Source: Eucalyptus grandis | Lineage: Eukaryota; Streptophyta; Magnoliopsida; Myrtales; Myrtaceae | Direction of reading: 5' to 3' | Assembly: GCF_016545825.1 (NCBI RefSeq) | Contig: NC_052620.1 | Coordinates: forward strand, 2,170,001-2,234,000 | DNA: 64,000 nucleotides | Shown here: positions 47,245-56,139 of the stretch, one piece after another | How positions within the stretch are numbered: position 1 is the stretch's first letter | Layout of the letters: each line of letters starts with the position of its first letter | Program-made: the position numbers and the translations under genes | The notes under the pieces: generated by a model | What the model saw: the letters and a program-made list of their open reading frames with translations, nothing else | What the model was told of the DNA's origin: nothing | The model's database searches: none

Positions 47245-48084
47245 TGTCGTGACCTAATTTTTTGGGTGCACCACCTAAAATTAGGTTAATGGATTACTAA
47301 GTCTTTAAGCTTAGCTTGAGCTCTCTCAAGCCCATACCAATTCGCGACTTAGGTTTGAATTCTTAACATGCAAATGATTTTCAATCAAGAGTCGCCACTA
47401 ATCTATTTTTGGTGGGTCGATTAGAAACCCAAGTAAAGTAACGGGATATTTACTTTACTCCTACGAACCAGAGATTCATGAGTTCGGAGACTTGGTTACA
47501 CCAGACTATCCTAGTGCCCTTTCGGTACATTTTTATTTCATTTTCAAAAAAATGTTTGGCAATTGAATTGATTTTAATTTATCTTCCTAACATGTGAGGT
47601 GATCATACATGTATGCATACCACCAATATAACACTCAAGAAATCAATTAAATATTGCAAAACATACCTAACAACAACGAAAGCATCTGCATTGTTAAATC
47701 AGAATGCACATCAGCAACCCTAGATATAATTTTTAATTAACACGCAATTTCAATTTTTTTGTTTTCACTTTATTTAATGAAAATCATGCAATGCATGCTA
47801 ATAATCTAATATGACATGAAGAAATGCAATAATTAAATGCAATCTAAATGATCTAACTCTAATGAAATGCAATGCGATGCAATGACATACAAAATTATTT
47901 CAATTAAAATAACATGCATCATGCAATTTCATATGTGAGCTATATGTCACGCGACTTTTGTTAAATGACCTGGTCTAATGACGAGGAAGTTCTAATTAAA
48001 TAAACCTAATAAAAACTAGATGACATGCATTTGATATTTCTATTTTTAAAAATGCAAAAATGATCTAGCTAGATTAAAATTCTA
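47245..48084 (-). repeat. Truncated 5' LTR of Tat/Ogre-like element
   Basis: Matches the sense-3' 840 bp of the LTR at 31979 (TGTCGTGACC against TGTCGCGACC at the terminus). Similarity stops at about 48084 after AAAATTCTAT. The promoter-bearing part of the LTR is missing. Confidence 0.87.
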
Positions 48085-48384
48085 TTTTTAATTAAACTTC
48101 TAGGAAGGACACTTTTTTTATCAATTTAAAACCTCATGAAATTATGACCAAAAAAAAAAAAAAAAACTTCTAGCTTTAAGTGAAAGAGCCTTCTTGGAAA
48201 ATTTTAAAAAAAAATCTATCAAGAAAAGATTTTTTGTTGCAGTGGGTGTTAAATAAAAGAAGGGGAAGAGTTTTTTTGGGGGGGAGTTCAGCAAGCCACC
48301 GACTCCTCAACACGTCCAATCAACAAGCTCGGTTCGAACTTTAATTATTTATTCCTTTAATCATAGAATATTTTAGTAAAATTG
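48085..48384. other. Flank with a possible tiny retroinsertion
   Basis: No gene is seen. AAACTTCTAG occurs at 48094-48103 and again at 48164-48173. The 60 bases between them end in GACC followed by a long A-run, as the LINE 3' ends here do. This looks like an extremely 5'-truncated LINE or SINE insertion with a 10-bp target duplication. Confidence 0.45.
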
Positions 48385-48399
48385 TAATTTTGGACTATG
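48385..48399. repeat. Target duplication of the minus-strand LINE, left copy
   Basis: TAATTTTGGACTATG here is repeated exactly at 61089-61103, at the opposite, 5'-truncated end of the LINE. Confidence 0.93.
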
Positions 48400-48424
48400 G
48401 TTTTTTTTTTTTTTGGTTGAAATA

Positions 48425-48620
48425 AACACTTGTATTCATATCAAAGGAAACTTATAACTTGAAGCCAAAGCATCCGCATAAACTAGGTCAAGCATTACAA
48501 AAGGAGGGTAAAGGATTTAGTTGTGGGCCGAAAAGTCTATGTGCTCGGCCTTTGTGGTCTAGTCGACTACCATATTTGTCTCATGCCTACAGTGTTGGAT
48601 CATTAGGTTAGGGAAATGGG
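48425..48620 (-). pseudogene. RNase H C-terminus of the split LINE
   Basis: On the minus strand this reads HFPNLMIQHCRHETNMVVD, a stop, then KAEHIDFSAHN and PPFVMLDLVYADAL, ending before the poly(A). It matches the end of the other LINE (ANLMVKHCQREANALADW ... DMICTEVL). It is the continuation of the RNase H domain at 58761-59075. The five bases at the junction (48616-48620, ATGGG on +) are the LTR-element target duplication. Confidence 0.9.
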
Positions 48621-51235
48621 TGTTGACACCTAAATTTTGGCGACCCATTTAGACATTTAAAAAAATTAGGGGTTAATTTTATCCCTGAAAAAATAAAATC
48701 ACATGGCATATAGTTTAGGAACATTTTTGTTTATTTTATTGGACCGACGGCGAGTGCAAAATTTTTCACATATTCCGTTCAGATTCTTCACACATTTAGG
48801 CAATATACACCAAAGGATATATTTTCAAGCAAAAAGGAAAATTTTGGATGGGATATTTGATAAATACAAAAGGTAATATTGCGCGGGGTGCAACGATATA
48901 TTAAGTGGTATTTTGCATGAGCAAAAATTAGAAAGTAAAATATACCACGAAGATCTAATTTTTTGGCTTATAAAAGGGACCGCGTACGGACAAAGTTGAG
49001 AGGGAGGCCACACAATTGATACATACGGCCTCAATTCTGAAAAAGGAGGACATTGAATATACGACACTTTTAAGAGAGATAGAGACGGAGAAGAGCGCGT
49101 CGCGGTTGAGCCCCGTCTTGGCCGTGACCTTGCTTTCATAAGTTTGTGGTGCTTTACTTCGACGACCAATGCTCCTCCCGTGGGTCTCATGCTCCAACGC
49201 CACACTCTTTGTTCCGGACAACTCGCCGCGTTGATTTCTAGCCTGTTCCGATGAGTCCGTTGCGTTGCTGGTCATGAAGTTCATTGCACCCACAAAGACA
49301 TAGCTCCTCTAGATCTTCGCCACAACTCCGTTGCTACTCCCGCTCTGCTCCGAGACCACACATCGATCTGTTGTGCGTCGTGGCCCATTGACGGCATCCC
49401 TATGTTGCCGATCTGATCGTTGAGATTCTCAGCAAGACACCGAGCTGCCATCTTTGCTGGTTTTTTTTTTCGGATGATCCCTTCTTATTATCTCCGTCAT
49501 CGAGAAAACGATTCATCCAAAGATGAGGATTGAAGGCCATGAGTCTTAAGAGGTGGGTTTTGTCTTTTTCCATAAAATCTTGCTAACCCAAGTCGATAAT
49601 ATTGTTAGAGAAAGCCAACAGCCGCGAGTCCAAGAAATAAAGAACAATCGGAAAGGAAGTGGCAACTGAGGACTTCGACTGGCAAGACACACGATACCTG
49701 CATTCGAGAAGAAGTCCATTGCCAAGCTCAGCCAGTTCAATTGCTCCTCGTTGCCATGAGTTCTCATTCCGGCGAGATACTTGGCTGAACCATCGTCATA
49801 ACCGTGCTATGTGAATCACCATTCGCGAGCCGCCGACAAATTCGAATTGGGAAGCAATATACGTACAATATTCAAATTAGGTAAAATTTCTTATCCAAAA
49901 TAATTTGAATATTTTATTTCCTACTTGCTGCATATTAGATCTCCTCAAGTAACAGTAAAATCTATTAGGATATGTTCCTAATTCGCAACCGCACACGGAT
50001 TTTTTATTCCATCTATAAGGCTTTAGATGGAATAATTAACCACGCGGAGTAAAATTGATATTTTGATCTTTAAGGCTTAAGATCAATTTATCGACTTTAT
50101 TAGCGAAATAAATAAGCTTGAATTTCAATTCGAATGGTGGATAGCATTTTGACGATCATGGATGGTTTGATGTTTATCTCTTAATTGTTTTGTTTATCCC
50201 GAAAATACAAAAAAATTGCATTTGCATGTCATGTAGAATTATGGCATATTTTGTACGTCATTGCATATTAGGTTAAATTGCACTTAGTTTTAGGTAATAT
50301 TTTTCTTAATTTATCATAAGTTTAGGTATTTTCTTAAATAGATTGCATTTTAGGATTATTTAGGTTAAGATAATGTTTTAGTTTAAATTAGGATTTGGCT
50401 CAACCTAATTCCTAATATAAATTAAATAGGATCTTAATTTAATTAGGTAATTTTCACATTTCACCTAATTTCGAATTTCATGAAAAATACAAAAAAAAAT
50501 GTCATAGGTTAAATTAGTTTTATTATTTAGGATAAAATGCATTCTTTTAGGAAAAAGAAAAATGCCATATGCACGTCATTAGGGTTAGATTCACTGAGAT
50601 GCATGTCATTTAGTATTTTTGCTAGGCCCATTTAATTAGAAATTACATGTCATTAGAATTAGGTTATTTAGTTAATATTGCATCGCATATTGCATAATTT
50701 TCATTAAATAAGTGAAAAAAAAAAAGAGAATTTGCGTGTTAATTAGAAACCATATCCAAGGTTGTTGATATGGATTTTGGATTAACATTGCAGATGCTTT
50801 CGTTGCTACGAGGTAAGTCCTGCATTTTCTATTTGCTTTATTGGGTGTTAAATTGATGGATTGCGCACCCGCATGATCGCATTACATGTTAGGGAAATAA
50901 ATATAAAATCAATCCAAACCGCTTGCCAAACGTTTTTCAAAATAAAAGAAAGGTACCGAAAGGGCATTAGAGGAATCTAGTGTAATCAAGTCCCACGTCC
51001 CATAGTCTTTTGGTTCGTAGGAATAAAATAATTCTCCAGTTATTTTACTTGGGTTTCTAATCGACCCACCAAAAATAGATTAGTGGCGACTCCTAATTGA
51101 AAATCAATTGCATGTTATAAACTTGAACCTAAGTCGCGAATTGGTATGGGCTTGGGAGAGCCTGAGTTAAGTCTAGGCTTAACAATCCATTAGCCAAATC
51201 CTAGGTGGTTCACATCCGAAAAATTGGTCGCGACA
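48621..51235 (+). repeat. 5' LTR of the non-autonomous element
   Basis: 2615 bp, TGTTGACACC...GGTCGCGACA, followed 3 bp later by the primer-binding site. It has a GC-rich middle (49080-49800). Open frames inside are present in both LTRs only because the LTRs are near-identical. Confidence 0.95.
48969..48976 (+). promoter_or_regulatory. TATA box in 5' LTR
   Basis: TATAAAAG within GGCTTATAAAAGGGACC, about 350 bp into the LTR. The 3' LTR has the same box at 56486-56493. Confidence 0.65.
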
Positions 51236-51238
51236 GCT

Positions 51239-51256
51239 TGGCGACTCCGCTGGGGA
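51239..51256 (+). other. Primer-binding site (tRNA-Arg type)
   Basis: TGGCGACTCCGCTGGGGA begins 3 bp after the LTR. This form is typical of Tat/Ogre elements and complementary to a tRNA-Arg 3' end. Confidence 0.88.
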
Positions 51257-52211
51257 CTTGTGTTAAAACACTTAGTGGACTTAAGCCAATTTTCTTTTTG
51301 AAAAAATATTTTTGCTTGGCAGCGAGGATTACAGGTACGCCCCTAACTTTTAAGGTGTTAAATGTCTTGCAGATTTGGAGGTATAAGGGGAGTAGTGATT
51401 GTTAACCTTTGTCTTGCAGGTTGGTGTTGGGGATGAATATTTTAAATTCAAGTTATTGAATTGTTGCTTGATCTAAATTGTTGTGCATGTATTGCATTCA
51501 ACACTACATTATTGCACACACAACCCGCCGCCGGACCTAGGCCGCACTAGGACATTTAGGATGGTATTGAGTTGGATACGACTTCGACCGCGAGGCCGTG
51601 TAGTAGAGGTTGCCAAACTTAATCCCGAAAGTTTTTCTTGGTGTTAAGAATGTTTACCTCTGCCCGCGAGGCTGCGTCGCATTGGGGTATCATTCTTGAC
51701 TAAGCCGGAGTTAGGAGGACTTGACTTAGTATGCGAGGCTGCAACTAAGTCATCCCACCCTTTTAACTCCACCTTGTTTAGCCTTCCTAGTTAGAAATCG
51801 AACCTCACACTTCATGCGCTTGTCTATGTGATTGCCATCATTTTACCTTGGTGAAGTAAGTCTTCTATCCTTATACCATGCAATTTATTTTGTAATGTTT
51901 TTGGTCGGTCCATGACAATTTAGGTCAATCATTAATTTAACTTCTTTGTCAATTAGAGATGAAATGAGGAAATTGCCATGCAATAAATCATTTGGAAAAT
52001 AAAAAACTTTGGAGAATTTATTTTTACGTCATGTCTAGAAAAATTGGTTTTACTAGGATATCCATTTTTTTAGGAAATTCCCTTCTTGCATAGACTTTTC
52101 ATGAATAAATAAAAAATGAAAATAAATAAATAAAAAATCGATTAGATCATTGTCATGGATTGACTCTCCATTTACACCTCATGCTTACACGTTCCCGTTT
52201 ATCTCCTTTAG
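51257..52211 (+). other. 5' leader of the non-autonomous element
   Basis: Untranslated, no ORF1 found. It includes a GGCCGCACTAGGAC/GCGAGGC-rich stretch (51540-51760) that corresponds to the leader of the autonomous-type element (46680-46960, read in reverse). ORF1 itself is absent. Confidence 0.7.
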
Positions 52212-52217
52212 GTGATT

Positions 52218-52592
52218 ATGGGGCACTCCCGCTCACCCATCCGTACACGGTCGAAAGCTAAAATGGCAGATCGAAACAATGTACTGGACCGTATCATTGA
52301 CAATATGAACAAGCGAATTGCACACCACCAAAGTCAAGTCGATGAATTGACTGCTACTGTGGCTTTTCTCATCAAACAAAAGGGCTGCCATGACATAGGT
52401 ACTCTATCTTCAATGAGAAACTGCGACTCGAAGAAGAAAGTCAAAAGAACTTTTGAATCGTCTCATTTTCCTGAGGTAGCTGAATTTGATGCCACCATGA
52501 AGAGACTAGTGACTTATCTAGAAGGAAGAATCTCTAACGTGGAGGGTTCGCATCACAAGATCAAGGAGGGTGAAGAACTCAAGTGCACATGA
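52218..52592 (+). CDS. Gag N-terminal ORF of the non-autonomous element
   Basis: An open frame of about 124 codons (an ATG two codons earlier, at 52212, is also possible). It begins MGHSRSPIRTRSKAKMADRN, which aligns with the start of Gag in the minus-strand element near 44998. A helical segment follows (NMNKRIAHHQSQVDELTATV, likely coiled coil) and then a basic patch (SKKKVKRTFE). A second helical segment ends at TGA 52590-52592. It has no capsid core, no zinc knuckle and no enzyme domain. The frame is intact although the rest of the polyprotein is gone, so it may still be expressed. A role, such as association with full-length Gag, is only a suggestion. Confidence 0.6.
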   Translation: MGHSRSPIRTRSKAKMADRNNVLDRIIDNMNKRIAHHQSQVDELTATVAFLIKQKGCHDIGTLSSMRNCDSKKKVKRTFESSHFPEVAEFDATMKRLVTYLEGRISNVEGSHHKIKEGEELKCT

Positions 52593-52639
52593 TTCATGGT
52601 CTTAAATAGATCGCTTTCCTTATTTAATTATGGGCATGT

Positions 52640-53000
52640 TTAGTTGCACATTCCCCCCACGCAGGAATTTTTATTGCATTTTAGGAATTGTTTTCGCTTT
52701 CGAGAAATTGTTTTTGACTTCTTCTCTTTTTAAGGGTTAGGAATCATAATTTCCATTTCAATAATGTAATTCATTTGATTCTATTCAATGAAATTACAAT
52801 TTTATTTCCAATTTTTGAGGGCCGTCATGACGGGGTACTCCAAACCAGCCCGGTGACGATATCCAACAATGAAAAGAAAATATCATCCAAGGAGAATTCT
52901 GAGGACTGGGCTTCTTCATGCTTCCTCATCAAAAAAAAAATCCAAAAGAACCAAAAAAAAAAGATCATTTTTCAAGACATTTCCAAAAAGTATGCATTAG
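52640..53000 (+). other. Remnant of the protease-RT intron in the non-autonomous element
   Basis: The segment from GCACATTCCCCCC (about 52649) through GGAATTGTTTTCG and ATGAAATTACAATTTTA to CAGCCCGGTGACGATATC matches, in order, the reverse complement of about 41880-41560 in the autonomous-type element. So the interior deletion joins the Gag N-terminus almost directly to the intron. Confidence 0.75.
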
Positions 53001-54185
53001 GTTAGCCTTGTTTAATTTTCTAACTCATTTACTTTATGACCCAATAAGAAAGCATCTAAAAAAGGCACATCAGGGCCAAACAAAGTGTGTTCCATTTCCA
53101 TGCTTGACGGAATTTTCATTCTCACCCATTAAATGAGGGGCAAGTTAAAAGAGGATCATCCATCTTTGGTGAAAGAGATGACGAATTTGGGGCACTACAG
53201 ATTCTAGTAGAGACATGGCTGAGACAAAATCTCGATCCGAGCCAAAATGGTTGTGCAATTTGAATTTACTCTAATATTGCATAGTATCCTATTCATGCAC
53301 GTTCTCTTGTGTAGGGGCAAAAGCATATCTCCACTTTTGATGGATAAAGACGATCCAAGGGCATCCATTGCTAAGGCAATTCTTTTGTGGAGCGATTCCC
53401 CTGAATGAGTGCTTAAAACCATGTTTTGAGTGCGATAAATTGTTTGCTTTGAAGTCACAAAAGTTTTTCATGTTTAAAGTTGCTGGACTCTTTTGAAAAG
53501 AGAAATTTCATATTGATTTAGCTCACCAATTTCATGTGGAGATTTGTCAAGATAGACAATTTAATGGAGTGACATCAATGTTTAAGAACACTGAATGAGA
53601 CGTATCAGGATGATGAAAGGCAAGCCTTATCCTATACACAGTCCCTTACTTATACACTTGTGAGATGAGTGTAGAAAGTTCCATATTTGCAAGGTAAAGA
53701 GTTCTTTCGCAAAAGGTACGATGACCAAAATGATGAGGGGCAGTTCATTTCTCTATCCCAAACACCACAGGTGATACATTGCTTAACCCCTTTTGAAGCC
53801 CCATACACTTGTGGAGATTTTTTTCAAATTATCCCTGTCAAGAACCACCCCACATTGGGGCAAGTTGGAGGGTAAGATAGCACCATAAAATGAAGAAAAT
53901 GGATTGAAATTTTCTTGCTTTCACTTGCATCAACTTTCAAGTTGTGCTATTACATTGAATTCATATGGTAATTTAAGTGCCTTAGGATGACGAAGAGCAT
54001 TTCTTTCTCTATCCTACATACTTATATCCTTTGCATAGCCGACTTGAGCCTGCAATTTCATTTCTTTTAAACCTAGTTGGTGATCATCCCCCACACTGGG
54101 GCAAGGCAAGAGACAGATGAAGACCTTTGAAAGTTTGAATGTCATTCAAAGTGTAATTGCTTGACACATGCAAAATAGAACTAAA

Positions 54186-54317
54186 GGGCATGAAAAAGCA
54201 GTGTGCCTGGTAAAAGCAAGGTCAATGCCCATAAAAAAAAAAGTGAAAAAATGAATGAATAAGAATTAGGGGCATGAAAAAGCGGTGTGCCTGGTAAAAG
54301 CAAGGCCAATGCCCATA
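54186..54317 (+). repeat. Direct repeat of a 47-49 bp block
   Basis: GGGCATGAAAAAGC...GTGTGCCTGGTAAAAGCAAG...CAATGCCCAT occurs at 54186-54232 and again at 54269-54317. The autonomous-type 3' UTR has one copy, in reverse, near 22630-22690 and 37345-37395. The block ends GGGCAT and ATGCCC can pair. Confidence 0.85.
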
Positions 54318-55370
54318 GATGAAAAAGAGAGTCAAGATAAGGCGATCACAATTGCAAGAATTGAATCCGATGGAGCAATACTCAAAGAACTCAAAAGTTG
54401 AGTTTTTACAATCAATGGGGCATTTCATGAAGACAATCCCCAATGCTGAAAAAGAAAACTGGTGGCAATGCCAAGATGATCACCAACTCTCACCATTCAC
54501 ACACATTTTGAGCCTAATGATCCTTTCATTTCTCAACCCATGAACCTAGCCTACGTTACGTCATTTACAAAGTCTCTTCAGATTAGGGCACTTGAATTAA
54601 CATAGGAGTTCATATGTTTATAAGCATCGCTCGAAGAAGTACGAGCAAGATTATTTCTTTCTCATTTTGCAAGGTTCTTGACTTGTAAACCTGGAGATGA
54701 TTACAAAATTGTTCTTTCAATTGCCTTGACTCAAAGAGTCCCTTTGTTAAGCCATTGACCAAGCCCACATTACGGTCCCTATTAAAGACCTCTCAGATTG
54801 GTAAGATCGTACCGCTTGCGAGAATACTTGGATCCTTGTCGATATGATGATGAGATTGAGTGATTCTCACAAAATAGCTATTCTAAACGAGAGTGAGTGA
54901 AAGTCCTTTTTAACTGAAAGTCTTTCATTTAGCATTTTTAAGAAATCCATGTCGTTGTCTTGAACGACAATTCTCTCCAAAGGGAAATTTGGGTGATGCA
55001 AAGGTCATTATGCATGAACCCCGATTGAGTTGATAAAAACCTCACTGAATTTTGAAATATGCATTCTAGAGTAGCTAAGATTCTCTTTGATGAATGCATA
55101 TCAGTTTTTCCTCTAAACCATGTCTGACAGGTAATTCAAGTTCCTTTCAGAATGTTTCATGATATTAGAAGCCTCCACCATGAAGTGGAAGACCTCCACA
55201 TGATATCTAAATTTCAAAAGACATATCCCTCAGAATCGAGATATCACCAGGTAAGTATATCTCTATTCATACCTTGAATATTTGTCATTGCACAGGTATT
55301 CCCTTTTAAGCATACCAACACTCAATTGAGTTGTCCCCCAAAGATTTTTCCTCCAGATTCAATCTGATTA

Positions 55371-55908
55371 AGGCGACCGAAGAATGGTTTGGGTTCTGAT
55401 CAGATGATTTCTGTCGCAAGGCTGGGCGACCGAAGAATGGTTCGGGTCCTAGCCAAGCAAAACCTCAGTCTAGGCGACCGTAGAATGGTACGGGTCCTAG
55501 ACAACATTTATTGCTCTAACAGGCGACCGTAGAATGGTACGGGTCCTGGAAAAGCAATTCCCTCATTCAGGCAACCGTAGAATGGTACGGGTCCTGGAAA
55601 AATAATTTTCTTCGTTGAGGCGACCGTAGAATGGTACGGGTCCTTGACAACACCTATTCCTTATTCAGGCGACCGTAGAATGGTACGGGTCCTGGAAAAT
55701 GAATACCCGTTTAGGCGACCGTAGAATGGTACGGGTCCTAGACAAAACCTTTCTGCCGTACTGGGCGACCGTAAAATGGTACGGGTCCTGGAAAAGCAAT
55801 TCCTTACAAAACCTTTCTGCTGTATTGGGCGACCGTAGAATGGTACGGGTCCTGAGAAAGCAGCTCCTTTCTGTCATACTGGGCGACCGTAGAATGGTAC
55901 GGGTCCTA
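55371..55908 (+). repeat. Array of 11 hairpin-forming units
   Basis: Cores start near 55371, 55424, 55472, 55521, 55569, 55618, 55667, 55713, 55763, 55827 and 55881, mostly 46-54 bp apart. Most read GACCGTA, GAATGG, TACGGGTC. The first two have GAA on the 5' arm, with TTT or TTC on the 3' arm, preserving the stem (one by G-U). It is the same motif, in the same sense orientation, as the 8-unit arrays of the minus-strand elements. Confidence 0.92.
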
Positions 55909-56125
55909 GACAGGTAACACTCACTACCTCGAATTACTTTATCCTCCTCGAAGGTAAGTTATCCCAGGTAGGTTTATCTATCATTTGCATTAGTATTTCG
56001 ATGCATCATATAAATTGCATTAAAAAATGGAATTCACGTTCCAACAAAAAATCATTCACTGCATGTGCATGGTCAAAATTTAGGTCTCAATTTGTCTTTC
56101 AATGCAACCTCTACAAGCTCACCTT

Positions 56126-56139
56126 CAAAGAGGGGCAGC
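56126..56139 (+). other. Polypurine tract of the non-autonomous element
   Basis: CAAAGAGGGGCAGC lies directly before the TGTTGACATC of the 3' LTR. It matches the AAAGAGGGGCATC tract of the minus-strand elements. Confidence 0.85.

Larger units (their letters stand above)
31979..48084 (-). mobile_element. Ty3/gypsy Tat/Ogre-like retrotransposon, 5' LTR truncated
   Basis: Read leftward: truncated 5' LTR (47245-48084), degraded primer site, ORF1, gag, protease, intron, RT, RNase H, a second RNase H, integrase, long 3' UTR with a hairpin array, PPT, and 3' LTR (31979-35396). The ORF upstream of gag, the intron between protease and RT and the second RNase H after the first are hallmarks of the Tat/Ogre group. 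Stops and frameshifts occur in most domains. Its 3' half is repeated in segment A up to the N gap. The left part of the 5' LTR is missing beyond 48084, so no target duplication can be checked. Confidence 0.92.
53001..56125 (+). other. Long 3' region of the non-autonomous element
   Basis: Non-coding, homologous in blocks to the 3' UTR of the minus-strand elements. Contains a duplicated block (54186-54317) and the hairpin array (55371-55908). No pol domain was found in any frame. Confidence 0.8.

Noticed and set aside
48825..49293. Open frames in the LTRs at 48825-49293 and 56315-56820.
   Set aside because: They appear in both LTRs only because the LTRs are near-identical; the frames are already shifted between them by 1-base indels.
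55371..55908. The array of about 27-nt cores with about 22-nt gaps looks like a CRISPR array.
   Set aside because: It lies inside a plant LTR element. The gaps are partly similar to one another, cores vary, no cas genes occur, and related elements carry the same array at the same place.
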